Translations under genes and position numbers: made by a program
From: an uncultured Thalassotalea sp.
GTDB taxonomy: Bacteria > Pseudomonadota > Gammaproteobacteria > Enterobacterales > Alteromonadaceae
Assembly: GCA_947502355.1 (NCBI GenBank)
Contig: CANMZP010000009.1
Span: forward strand, 85,236 to 149,235
Length of the DNA: 64,000 bases
Direction: 5' to 3'
Shown: positions 16,572-25,018 of the stretch, piece by piece
How positions within the stretch are numbered: the first letter of the stretch is position 1
Layout of the letters: each line of letters begins with the position of its first letter
Notes under the pieces: model-generated
Seen by the model: only the letters and a program-made list of their open reading frames with translations
Told to the model about the DNA's origin: nothing
The model's database searches: none

Positions 16572-19211
16572 TCAGTCTTTAATCACAATATTATCTAAAC
16601 GATATACTGCGCCATTGCCTCTATCCCAAGCTGGGAATACCATTAATACATCGATATAACTTACATCTAGGCCTGCGTCACTTAACTGTTGCAGAGTGAA
16701 TGTGTAGGTTTGCCACTCACCAGTAACTGGTGCAGCACCTTCTTGACTATCGGTAAGTGGTAGTTCCGCAAATGTTGATGCACCATCAGACTCGATTTTG
16801 AATAACCAAGGTGCTTCAGAGTCATTCGGGGCGGTAATCACTTTCATTTCGAACTGAACCACACCACTTGCAAGCAAGCTAGATGCATCAACAAATACAT
16901 CATCATCCGCTAGGATACCCATTACTGTTGGAGATTCACCGATTATAAACTCAGCGGTCATACCGTGTGCTGTATCGTCTGCTTCTAGCGTCGGTGTTGT
17001 ACCACCACAACAATCCCAGATAGCCCAGCCTGTCGCTGCATCGTCAGCAAATAAGACTGTGCCATTGATAGCGGTAGGGTCATACATTTTGACATTGTCT
17101 ACTCGATAGATTGCACCTTCGCCAGAACCCCAAGCAGGGAAAATCATCAGTACATCAATCGCACTAACATCTAAACCAGCATCGGCTAGATCAGACAGAT
17201 TGAATGTGTATGTTTGCCATTGATCCAATACAGGTGCTACCGCCTCATTACTGCTCGTTAAAGGAAGCTCAACAGCGGTATCGGCACCATTTGATTCGAC
17301 TTTAAACACCCAGTCACCGGCCGGCATCGACGTTACTTTTAATTCAAACTGAATTACCCCATTAGAAAGAATGGCTGAAGCATCAAAAGGAGCAGGAGTC
17401 TCGGTATTGCCGGTACGAGAGATAAAGCCCATTACTGTAGGTTCTGCACCAATAGAGAATTCGGCAACGTTACCATGGGCATCGTCATCCATTTCTACCG
17501 TTGGTGTGGAACCGCCACAACAATCCCATAAAGGCCAGCTTGGGTTTTCTTCATCGGCAAATACTACAACTTGTGGAGCGCCGCCAATATCGCCGGAAAT
17601 CTCCATGTTGCTCACCCGAAAGACTGCGCCTTCACCTGTACCCCATGCTGGGAAAATCATAACCACATCAATAGCGCTTACATCCAAACCATTATCGGCA
17701 AGGAAGTTAAGATCATAGGTATAGGTTTGTGATGCACCCGCGGCAGGAGCAGCCCCTTCTATGCTGTCCGTAATCGGGAATTCAAAGGCCGTGTCAGCGT
17801 TATTACTTTCCACTTTAACGACCCATGAGGCGGAGGAATCATTTGGCAATGAAATAACTTCCATTTCAAAAGATAGGGTGCCGTTAAGATCTAATAATGG
17901 AGAGGCATCGAACGGTTTTGGTTCACCTTCCGGATCAGTAATGAACTCACTTCGTGAAATAAAGCCAACCACGGTAGGTTCGGCACCAATGGTAAATTCG
18001 ACTGCACCGTCAACAATTTCAGGTGTTGAACCACCACAACAATCCCATGCTGGCCAGTTCGGGTTAAAAGTGCCGTCGAAAATGGTTAAGTTTTTAGCAA
18101 CACCCGATGATGGTGGAACTGGAATTGGTGCTGCGCCTAATACCAAGCCATCTTCTAGGTTGTCATAACCTGGGCGAACCGTTTCACAACCTTTACCGGT
18201 TTCAGGATCCGATTGACATTGGTAAACACGAACGTAATCAATTTCAAAGCGGTTGTCTGGACCAAACGCTGTGGCATCAATACCACCTTCGTTAACATTG
18301 ATAGGCCAGTCGCCACCAACAGCAAAATTAAGAATAATAAAGAAATCTTTATCGTAAGGAGAGTTATCCCAGTATGTTGTTAACTCACCAGTGAACTGGT
18401 CATAGTATTCTGTATACCAACCTTGATGAGCTAGACCTACTGCCTCACCCTTAGAGTTATAGCGAACTTCTGATTTACGCTGGGTGGCATATAAATAGTT
18501 GTCTACATACCAACGAATTTCACCTTCTTGCCATTCAACCGCATAAGTGTGAAAGTCATCTGCTGGATTCGCGCCATCAGATAACATGTAGGCTTGACCA
18601 GAGCTGTCATTGTCTGGCCAGGCTTTACCATAATGTAATGTACCGTAAACGTGGCTTTCGGCTGTGCCATCATCTCGGGCGGCTTTTAGGTTGACCGATT
18701 CAACAATGTCAATTTCACCAGAACGAGGCCATACGCCATATTCAGAATCGGTTGGCATCATCCAAAATGCTGGCCAACTACCTTGACCGGATGGTAATTT
18801 AGCACTCATTTCAATTCGACCGTATTTAAAGTCACCCTTGTATTGGGTTGTCATGCGTGCAGATGTATAGGGAAGAGGTGCACCTTCTTCGGCAGGTAAG
18901 GCCACAATATTTAATATACCGTCGGCTACGTAAGAGTTGGCAGTGCTGTCGGTGTAACATTGCTGTTCTTGGTTACCACCCCCATCACAATCAATTTCGT
19001 GGGTCCATTTTGATGTATCAATAGCATCACCGTCAAATTCATCACTCCAGACTAATTGCCAGTCGGAGACTGGTGCTGCCGGGTTGATGACGCTGACATT
19101 AGTGTCCGTCTCTGAGCCACCGCCACAGCCGCTTAATAAGGCCGCTGTAGAGATTCCAAGCGCCAGGGACAAGCTGGTGCTAAGGCGTTTATTACTTGTT
19201 GGTTTTATCAT
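16572..19211 (-). CDS. GH16 endo-beta-1,3-glucanase lipoprotein with three CBM-like repeats, cassette 3
   Basis: An 879-residue lipoprotein glucanase. Lipobox LLSGC puts the lipidated Cys at 29. The GH16 domain (about 50-330) contains GEIDIVE with Glu166, Asp168 and Glu171, and ends with the usual EIDYVRVYQC. Three repeats follow, each with WDCCGG, near residues 386, 560 and 730, most similar to those of cassette 2. A strong GGGGGG ribosome binding site lies 5 bp before the ATG. It is the first gene of the array in the direction of transcription, with a candidate promoter at 19290-19319 and the shared element at 19386-19422. Inferred role: endo-beta-1,3-glucanase acting on laminarin outside the inner membrane. 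Confidence 0.94.
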   Translation of the reverse strand: MIKPTSNKRLSTSLSLALGISTAALLSGCGGGSETDTNVSVINPAAPVSDWQLVWSDEFDGDAIDTSKWTHEIDCDGGGNQEQQCYTDSTANSYVADGILNIVALPAEEGAPLPYTSARMTTQYKGDFKYGRIEMSAKLPSGQGSWPAFWMMPTDSEYGVWPRSGEIDIVESVNLKAARDDGTAESHVYGTLHYGKAWPDNDSSGQAYMLSDGANPADDFHTYAVEWQEGEIRWYVDNYLYATQRKSEVRYNSKGEAVGLAHQGWYTEYYDQFTGELTTYWDNSPYDKDFFIILNFAVGGDWPINVNEGGIDATAFGPDNRFEIDYVRVYQCQSDPETGKGCETVRPGYDNLEDGLVLGAAPIPVPPSSGVAKNLTIFDGTFNPNWPAWDCCGGSTPEIVDGAVEFTIGAEPTVVGFISRSEFITDPEGEPKPFDASPLLDLNGTLSFEMEVISLPNDSSASWVVKVESNNADTAFEFPITDSIEGAAPAAGASQTYTYDLNFLADNGLDVSAIDVVMIFPAWGTGEGAVFRVSNMEISGDIGGAPQVVVFADEENPSWPLWDCCGGSTPTVEMDDDAHGNVAEFSIGAEPTVMGFISRTGNTETPAPFDASAILSNGVIQFELKVTSMPAGDWVFKVESNGADTAVELPLTSSNEAVAPVLDQWQTYTFNLSDLADAGLDVSAIDVLMIFPAWGSGEGAIYRVDNVKMYDPTAINGTVLFADDAATGWAIWDCCGGTTPTLEADDTAHGMTAEFIIGESPTVMGILADDDVFVDASSLLASGVVQFEMKVITAPNDSEAPWLFKIESDGASTFAELPLTDSQEGAAPVTGEWQTYTFTLQQLSDAGLDVSYIDVLMVFPAWDRGNGAVYRLDNIVIKD

Positions 19212-19289
19212 TATTTCCCCCCATCAGGATGGTAAAGATTTTTGCTCACTCGGAATGAGTGATATACGCAAATTAAAATCTTGCCTTAC

Positions 19290-19319
19290 ATAATAGCTTG
19301 CTTATTTGTTTGATGTTAA
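19290..19319 (-). promoter_or_regulatory. Candidate sigma70 promoter, cassette 3
   Basis: Minus-strand TTAACA, 18-bp spacer and TATTAT lie 79 bp before the GH16 start. The surrounding gene-free stretch (19212-19587) also holds the shared element at 19386-19422; I see nothing else in it. Confidence 0.45.
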
Positions 19320-19385
19320 TAGCAAGTTGCAATCATGTAATAAAGTGTGAACAATTTTAGTGTAGTCGTAACCGTGGTTTCCTCA

Positions 19386-19422
19386 ATCCAATTCATCGTG
19401 TTTTCGTCCACCTTATCGATAA
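19386..19422 (-). promoter_or_regulatory. Candidate shared operator element, cassette 3
   Basis: Minus-strand 37-bp element beginning TTATCG and ending CGATGAATTGGAT, aligned without gaps to the elements of cassettes 1 and 2. It lies 174 bp upstream of the GH16 start and 67 bp upstream of the candidate -35 box. Confidence 0.5.
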
Positions 19423-19587
19423 TAAAGGAAATTAAGGGGGTTGCAGTTAAAAAGACCTGGAATTAAGGTAGGGGAGTTACGGCTTTAATAATGTTAAAAA
19501 ATGGCGGATGTTAGACATGGAGCAGGGGAGAATAGGCATAATACCAATCGCAATAATTATCTGCTTACAGATTAATGCAACAGGCAT

Positions 19588-19621
19588 AAAAAACGGTGGG
19601 CTTATTAAGCCCACCGTTTTT
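19588..19621 (-). terminator. Terminator after the sugar transporter gene
   Basis: A long perfect palindrome with CGGTGGGCTT and AAGCCCACCG arms and a 3-nt loop, flanked by A-runs on the left and T-runs on the right. It can stop transcription in either direction. In use it would end the transporter transcript, 20 bp past the stop codon. Confidence 0.92.
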
Positions 19622-19640
19622 AATTATAGAGAACGTTATA

Positions 19641-21095
19641 TTAGCTTAATTTGCCGCGTCTGGCTTCTAGCTTTTCCCTAATTTCGTGAGCGCGTTGCTC
19701 GGTGATAGGGAACTTAACGATTAACCAAATAGCGATCACAGAGGCAACAATTGGGATCATAACGTCATAGATTCGCATCCATAGCAGCGTATTGGCACTT
19801 TGCTCAGCCCCTAATGCCACGTCAAAGCCCGTCGCATTTAACAGGAATCCACCGGCCGCCAATGCCACCGCCATGCCTAGTTTTACAACCCACCAATAGA
19901 TAGAGCCAAACATGCCTTCACGACGCTCATGAGTTTCTAGCTCATCAAAGTCACATACATCGGCAATCATAGAGCCCATCAACGTAAACAGGCCACCCAA
20001 GCCAAAGGCAATAAATGGTTGTGGCACTAAAAGTAATAATGGGTAATCTGGGTTGTAACATACCCATTTTAACGCATAACCAATAATCGACATGCCAATT
20101 GAAAAGAAGAAGGCTTTACGTTTACCAATAATGGTTGAAAGTTTGGTGACTAACATGATCACACAGAATGTTCCAAAGGCAGAAATGGTGCCTGACCAAC
20201 CAACATACTCAGCGCCTAATGACTGATCGCCGCCAAATACGTAGTAAATGATCACGTAACTTTGAAAAGACGATACCATCATAAAGCCGTTAAATACTAA
20301 GAAGGTCGCGCCACATAAGCACAAGAACGGTTTGAACTTAAGGGTGATGGCAAAGCCTTTGAAGAACTTTTTAAGTTCGCCAACCAGTGTGGTTCTCGTG
20401 TTTGGGTCTTTCTTTGCGATTGGATCGGCAACGGGAATGGTCGCCATACGCTCTTTTAAGAAAATAGCCGGTAAAATACCAACACAAATGGTAAAGGCGC
20501 CAATAATAATCGCCAACCAACTTGCCCCTTGCACCATGTTATCGAATAGGAATTCAGCCTGCATAAACCAAAGAAACCAAGGGGCGATTAGCCAAGCAAT
20601 TTGTCCCATAAAGTTCTGCACACCCATAAGGCGGGTGCGCTCATGGTAATCGGGTGTTAATTCATAACCTAAAGCGACCCAAGGCGTCGCGAAAATGGTG
20701 TAGGTTAAGTAAAAAAAGATAGATCCTATTAAAAAGAACCAAAAATAAAACGACTCTGATTTACCTTCTGGAAGTTGCCATAACAGGGCATAAACAATAC
20801 CCGCCAATATGGCTCCGATAAAAATAAATGGACGTCTTCGTCCCCATTTTGAACGGGTGTTATCGGATATATACCCCATAAGCGGATCGGTTAAAGCGTC
20901 AAAGAATCGAGGTAGTGCGCCAAGTAAACCAACCAATGCCGGGTTCATCCCCAGGCCTAAATTCAAAACAATTGTCATGCCGCCAATGGCAGCCCCTAAA
21001 AGGTTATTAACCAAGGCACCAAAGCCATAGATAATCTTTCGCATAAACGAAATTTTATCTTCTGGTGCGGTTACTGTGTGTTCTACTGTATTCAT
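19641..21095 (-). CDS. GPH-family sugar:cation symporter (MFS)
   Basis: A 484-residue inner-membrane transporter with about 12 hydrophobic segments. The N-terminal PRFFDALTDPLMGYISDNTRS region, the basic loop KWGRRRPFI and GYELTPDYHERTRL are characteristic of glycoside-pentoside-hexuronide:cation symporters (MelB-like). It would bring short glucans or glucose disaccharides from the periplasm into the cytoplasm, where the leaderless GH3, GH17 and phosphorylase genes act. It is transcribed divergently from the GH3 gene across a 431-bp region with candidate operator repeats, and ends at a strong palindromic terminator. The ATG at 21095 gives a typical hydrophilic N-terminus. Substrate is inferred from context; uptake of laminaribiose or longer beta-1,3-oligomers is plausible. 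Confidence 0.92.
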   Translation of the reverse strand: MNTVEHTVTAPEDKISFMRKIIYGFGALVNNLLGAAIGGMTIVLNLGLGMNPALVGLLGALPRFFDALTDPLMGYISDNTRSKWGRRRPFIFIGAILAGIVYALLWQLPEGKSESFYFWFFLIGSIFFYLTYTIFATPWVALGYELTPDYHERTRLMGVQNFMGQIAWLIAPWFLWFMQAEFLFDNMVQGASWLAIIIGAFTICVGILPAIFLKERMATIPVADPIAKKDPNTRTTLVGELKKFFKGFAITLKFKPFLCLCGATFLVFNGFMMVSSFQSYVIIYYVFGGDQSLGAEYVGWSGTISAFGTFCVIMLVTKLSTIIGKRKAFFFSIGMSIIGYALKWVCYNPDYPLLLLVPQPFIAFGLGGLFTLMGSMIADVCDFDELETHERREGMFGSIYWWVVKLGMAVALAAGGFLLNATGFDVALGAEQSANTLLWMRIYDVMIPIVASVIAIWLIVKFPITEQRAHEIREKLEARRGKLS

Positions 21096-21526
21096 TGTAT
21101 AGAAACCATATTTTACTTATTTTGTACCAGATGCTCTGGTAAGTGAATATCAAGATTTTGACTGATGCTATGACATTAATCAGGCAAAATAAATATGCAA
21201 GTTTTAAACGGTGAGAGGGATTTAAAAACGATGAACAGGTAAAACGGTGAACTGTTGCAACGAATTTTTTAATTCAATTTAAACTTTGTCTAAACCGCCC
21301 GTTTACGTTTAGTTTAGATGCGAATCCATGTTACCGCACCAAAAAACTGTTTCAACGCATCCACATTGAAAATTTAAGATAATGGATTACCTTATAGCTT
21401 GTTAAGCTTTGTAATTAAGTGTAACTTCTGGGTTGTTGGAATTGGAGTTATATTGTCATTTTTAATTAGATTTATAACGCTTATTTTTTACAATAATTAT
21501 AATTTATACCCTAGCTTGGACCATTT
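21096..21526. promoter_or_regulatory. Divergent control region between transporter and GH3
   Basis: This 431-bp region has no credible gene. Between 21206 and 21254 the plus strand carries three related words: AAACGGTGA at 21206, AAACGATGAACAG at 21226 and AAACGGTGAACTG at 21242. The middle one shares the CGATGAAC core, together with a nearby GGATTTAAAAACG, with the cassette elements. This is the expected place for operators serving both divergent genes. A 67-codon plus-strand frame at 21399 overlaps the GH3 start in another frame and is not called. Confidence 0.5.
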
Positions 21527-23359
21527 ATGTTTAGTGCTTTTGCGAAAACAGCTTCTGAGAAAAGCATCAACGAACGAGTTGATGTTTTGCTTGAGCGTAT
21601 GAGTTTATCGCAAAAATTAGGGCAGATGATGCAAGTTGAGCGCAGTACGGTTACCTATGCCGACATTAAAGCGCATCATATTGGTTCCGTTCTTAGTGCG
21701 GCAGGCTCATTGCCTGAAGACAATAGTCCGAGAGGCTGGGCAACAATGGTGGAAAGCTATTGGCCAACTCAGCAAGAAATGACGCAAGAGCTTTCCATCC
21801 CAATTCTGTATGGCGTAGATGCCATTCATGGCCATGCACATGTTAAAGGTGCAACGGTTTTTCCTCACAATATTGGTTTGGGCGCAGCTCATTCCGACCG
21901 ACTTAACGCCAAAATAGCACAAGCGACCGCGAAAGAAGTATTAGCAACGGGCATTAACTGGATTTTCGGCCCTAACATTGGTGTTGCCCAAGACTTCCAT
22001 TGGGGCCGTGTTTATGAAAGCTATTCACAAGATAGCAAACTGGTCGGAAAGTTTGCTAAATCTTACATCAATAGTTTACAACGCCCAGTTGAAAAGCAAA
22101 TGGTTATTGCTTGCATGAAGCATTGGGTGGGTGATGGTGGGACCCTTTACGGTATTGATCAGGGAGAAACCTCTTTACCATATGAAGAGCTATATCAACA
22201 CCATATTTTACCCTTTGTTAAGGGGATCAAGGCCGGTGCCTTAACCTTAATGGTTTCTTTTAGCAGTTGGAATCGAACCAAATGCCATGGTAGTGATTTT
22301 CTCATTAATGAAATCCTAAAGGGAAAATTAAAATTTAATGGCTTTGTGATCAGTGATATGGAAGGCATTGATTACCTTGATGACAGCAGTTATCGCTCGG
22401 TTGCAACGGCGGTAAATGCCGGTATTGATATGTTTATGGCACCCAATAATTGGCTGCAACTGATTGATCACCTGCGCAATCATATTGAACTGGGCACCGT
22501 GTCAATGCACCGAATTAACGATGCGGTGCGTCGAATATTGTACGTTAAAGCCAAGAGTGGTTTACTCGACTCTCCCTTACCTACCGAACGTAAACAAACC
22601 GATAGCGAAGACTTTGCTTGTACAAAGCATAAAAAACTTGCTCGAATAGCCGTGCAAAAATCCTTGGTATTATTAAAGCATGATCCTTCTTTATTGCCAT
22701 TGTCCAAGTCAGTTGGTGTGTTTGTTGCTGGTAAGAGTGCCGATAATATTGGGCATCAATGTGGTGGTTTTACCATTGATTGGCAAGGGGTTTCAGGGAA
22801 TGAATTATTTCCAAACGGACAATCCATTTGGCAAGGCATAAAGTCGGCCTGTAAAAATGCTCGGTTAAGCCAAAGTGCAACAGGTGAAGATGCTGATCCT
22901 AAGCGTGAGCAAGTCGCTATTGTGGTTATTGGTGAAACACCTTACGCAGAAGGACTGGGCGATTTGCGCATCAATGACAATAAAATTGTCGAAACAGGTT
23001 CTATGATAGATGGCTCGTTTAATGTACTTGAACCTTACGGCAATTCACTGCAATTAGCGAAATTGCATCCCGAAGACCTCGCGTTGATCATAAACCTTAA
23101 AAACAAAGGCATGAAGGTGGTTACGGTGTTGGTGTCGGGTAGGCCGCTGATTGTTAACGAAGAGCTGGCGCTGTCCAATACCTTTGTGGCAGCTTGGTTA
23201 CCAGGGACCGCAGGGGAAGGGGTTGCGGATGTGTTATTTGGTGATGATAATTTTCATGGTAAATTACCATTTACCTGGCCCAAAGAGGTGGTATTTAAAG
23301 ACAGGCAAGCCAGTTATTTCACACCGCTATTTGCACAAGGTTTTGGCTTGAAGTACTAA
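21527..23359 (+). CDS. GH3 exo-beta-glucosidase, ExoI/ExoP-type, no signal peptide
   Basis: A 610-residue family 3 enzyme. The N-terminal barrel contains GVDAIHGHAHVKGATVFP, the acid-region motif KHWVGDGGTLYGIDQG and the nucleophile motif VISDMEGID with Asp277; the second alpha/beta domain follows from about residue 385. The pattern is that of broad-specificity exo-1,3/1,4-beta-glucan glucohydrolases, with DMEG replacing the more usual DWEG or DWNG. The start is fixed by an in-frame stop at 21512, just upstream of the ATG. No signal peptide is visible, so the enzyme is predicted to be cytoplasmic, unlike most ExoP-type enzymes. The ribosome binding site is weak. It is the first plus-strand gene of the locus, divergent from the transporter and followed by a terminator. 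Likely role: cleaving imported beta-glucan oligomers to glucose, perhaps at beta-1,6 branches that the phosphorylase cannot attack (inference). Confidence 0.92.
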   Translation: MFSAFAKTASEKSINERVDVLLERMSLSQKLGQMMQVERSTVTYADIKAHHIGSVLSAAGSLPEDNSPRGWATMVESYWPTQQEMTQELSIPILYGVDAIHGHAHVKGATVFPHNIGLGAAHSDRLNAKIAQATAKEVLATGINWIFGPNIGVAQDFHWGRVYESYSQDSKLVGKFAKSYINSLQRPVEKQMVIACMKHWVGDGGTLYGIDQGETSLPYEELYQHHILPFVKGIKAGALTLMVSFSSWNRTKCHGSDFLINEILKGKLKFNGFVISDMEGIDYLDDSSYRSVATAVNAGIDMFMAPNNWLQLIDHLRNHIELGTVSMHRINDAVRRILYVKAKSGLLDSPLPTERKQTDSEDFACTKHKKLARIAVQKSLVLLKHDPSLLPLSKSVGVFVAGKSADNIGHQCGGFTIDWQGVSGNELFPNGQSIWQGIKSACKNARLSQSATGEDADPKREQVAIVVIGETPYAEGLGDLRINDNKIVETGSMIDGSFNVLEPYGNSLQLAKLHPEDLALIINLKNKGMKVVTVLVSGRPLIVNEELALSNTFVAAWLPGTAGEGVADVLFGDDNFHGKLPFTWPKEVVFKDRQASYFTPLFAQGFGLKY

Positions 23360-23387
23360 AAAAAAGGCGCTGTAAAGCGCCTTTTTT
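23360..23387 (+). terminator. Rho-independent terminator after GH3
   Basis: A 7-bp stem AGGCGCT/AGCGCCT with a GTAA loop, an A-run before it and six T after it, directly following the GH3 stop codon. Confidence 0.93.
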
Positions 23388-23395
23388 CTATCTGA

Positions 23396-23434
23396 AAATC
23401 GATAAAACGCCGTCTAAAAATCACATTTAACCTG
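23396..23434 (+). promoter_or_regulatory. Weak relative of the cassette element before malectin-GH16
   Basis: Plus strand reads ATCGATAAAACG, then CCGTCTAAAA, then a degenerate CACATTTAAC. The first half resembles the cassette elements (ATCGAYAARRYG, then GGACTAAAAC) with a small gap; the CGATGAAC core is not kept. It lies about 125 bp before the GH16 start, a distance similar to that in the cassettes. Low-confidence site. Confidence 0.25.
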
Positions 23435-23559
23435 CTAATCGCAAGCCCAGTCCACTTTATCTTATTTAAGTTGAGAAGCTGAAAATATGTAGCAAAATAA
23501 GCATGCTAATTAATCTAAATTATAATGAAACACTTAACTTATTCTGATGGGAACTTTCG

Positions 23560-24954
23560 ATGCGATTTAAAAAGTCAAGTCTTGCTAGCTTGATAACAGT
23601 ATCATCTCTGGCCTTAACTGCCTTAACCGGTTGCAATGGCTCTGATGATAGCCAGTCCAAAGTTACTTTGGATAAAGCGGTTACTGAGAATGCTGTTACC
23701 GAGAGTGCAGTTACTGATAATTATTTTCTGGCCATTAATGTTGGCGGAGAACGTTACACGGCATCTGATGGCAGCCAATACTTTAGCGATACATTTACAA
23801 TCGCTAATAACAAAGCCACCACTAATGGCATTAAAGGTTCACAAGATCCAACCCTGTATGAAACGTTTCGTCAGGGCGAAATGGCCTTAAGTCAGCAAAT
23901 CCCAAATGGCACATACGATGTCATCTTTAAATTTGCCGAACCAAGCAATACACCGGTTGGTGAACGCATCTTTAACGTTTATGCCGAGCAGCAGTTAGTG
24001 ATCCCTGATTTGGATGTACGTGGTGCTCGTGATGGTAAAGACGTGTCGGCGTTAGACCGCGCGGTATCAGACATAGAAGTAAACGATGGCATATTAGATA
24101 TTCGCTTGGAAAGCATTAAGGGTGAGCCCATTTTAAGCGCCATCGTTATCCAGCAAAAAACCAAATACGATGATAATTGGCAACTTGTATGGAAAGACGA
24201 GTTTAATTATGAAGGTGCACCCGATCCGACCAAATGGACCCATGATATTTGGCCAGCCAAAACGGTAAATAGTGAAGATCAAGTCTATACTGATCGTTTG
24301 AAAAATGTCTCAGTAAATGGTGAGCACCTAATTATTAAGGCATTCAAGGAAGATTATGACAACGGTCATTACACGTCTGGGCGTATTCATTCCGAAGGCA
24401 AAGGTGATTTCCTTTACGGTCGGTTTGATATCCGAGCTAAATTGCCTGCGGGGCAAGGTACATGGCCTGCAATCTGGATGCTACCAAGTGACCCTTACCG
24501 CTATTCGACAACCTGTAAACCAGGTGAAAAGTGGCAGGGCAGTTCAACATGTGACGCGTGGCCTAATTCAGGTGAAATCGACATTATGGAACATGTTGGT
24601 TATGACATGCAGAACGTGCATGGCACGGTTCATAACAAAGCTTATTACTGGGTTAACTGGGAACAGCGCAAAGGCAGTATTGAAGGTGTTGATGTTGACC
24701 AAAACTTCCATGTGTATTCATTAATTTGGACGCCTGAGAAAATTACGATACTGATGGACGGTACGCCTTACTTTACTTACATAAATGAACATACGGGGTG
24801 GCAGGCATGGCCATTTGATCACCCATTTAATGTCATTTTAAATGTTGCCATTGGCGGTGCCTGGGGTGGTGCTGGTGGACCCATTGATGACAGCGTCTTC
24901 CCGGTACAAATGGAAGTCGACTATGTCCGAGTATATAAGCGAGCGGGTTTATAA
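23560..24954 (+). CDS. GH16 glucanase lipoprotein with N-terminal malectin-like domain
   Basis: A 464-residue lipoprotein: signal with LTALTGC (Cys25), a malectin-like (CBM57-type) domain at about residues 53-197, and a GH16 domain at about 205-464. The malectin-like part shows FLAINVGGERYTASDG, the Glu/Asp-rich turns and DIRLESIKGEPILSAIVI typical of that fold. The catalytic motif GEIDIME gives Glu339, Asp341 and Glu344. It differs from the cassette GH16 proteins by having its binding domain at the N-terminus and no C-terminal repeats, so it probably acts on a different form of the glucan. It is preceded by GGGA before the ATG and followed 64 bp later by the phosphorylase gene. Role inferred: endo-beta-1,3-glucanase at the cell surface or in the periplasm. 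Confidence 0.94.
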   Translation: MRFKKSSLASLITVSSLALTALTGCNGSDDSQSKVTLDKAVTENAVTESAVTDNYFLAINVGGERYTASDGSQYFSDTFTIANNKATTNGIKGSQDPTLYETFRQGEMALSQQIPNGTYDVIFKFAEPSNTPVGERIFNVYAEQQLVIPDLDVRGARDGKDVSALDRAVSDIEVNDGILDIRLESIKGEPILSAIVIQQKTKYDDNWQLVWKDEFNYEGAPDPTKWTHDIWPAKTVNSEDQVYTDRLKNVSVNGEHLIIKAFKEDYDNGHYTSGRIHSEGKGDFLYGRFDIRAKLPAGQGTWPAIWMLPSDPYRYSTTCKPGEKWQGSSTCDAWPNSGEIDIMEHVGYDMQNVHGTVHNKAYYWVNWEQRKGSIEGVDVDQNFHVYSLIWTPEKITILMDGTPYFTYINEHTGWQAWPFDHPFNVILNVAIGGAWGGAGGPIDDSVFPVQMEVDYVRVYKRAGL

Positions 24955-25018
24955 ACCGGTAGACAGCAAATAAATTTTTTATATTTTAAACATGCCACCA
25001 AGTGTGGCGGAGTAATAC

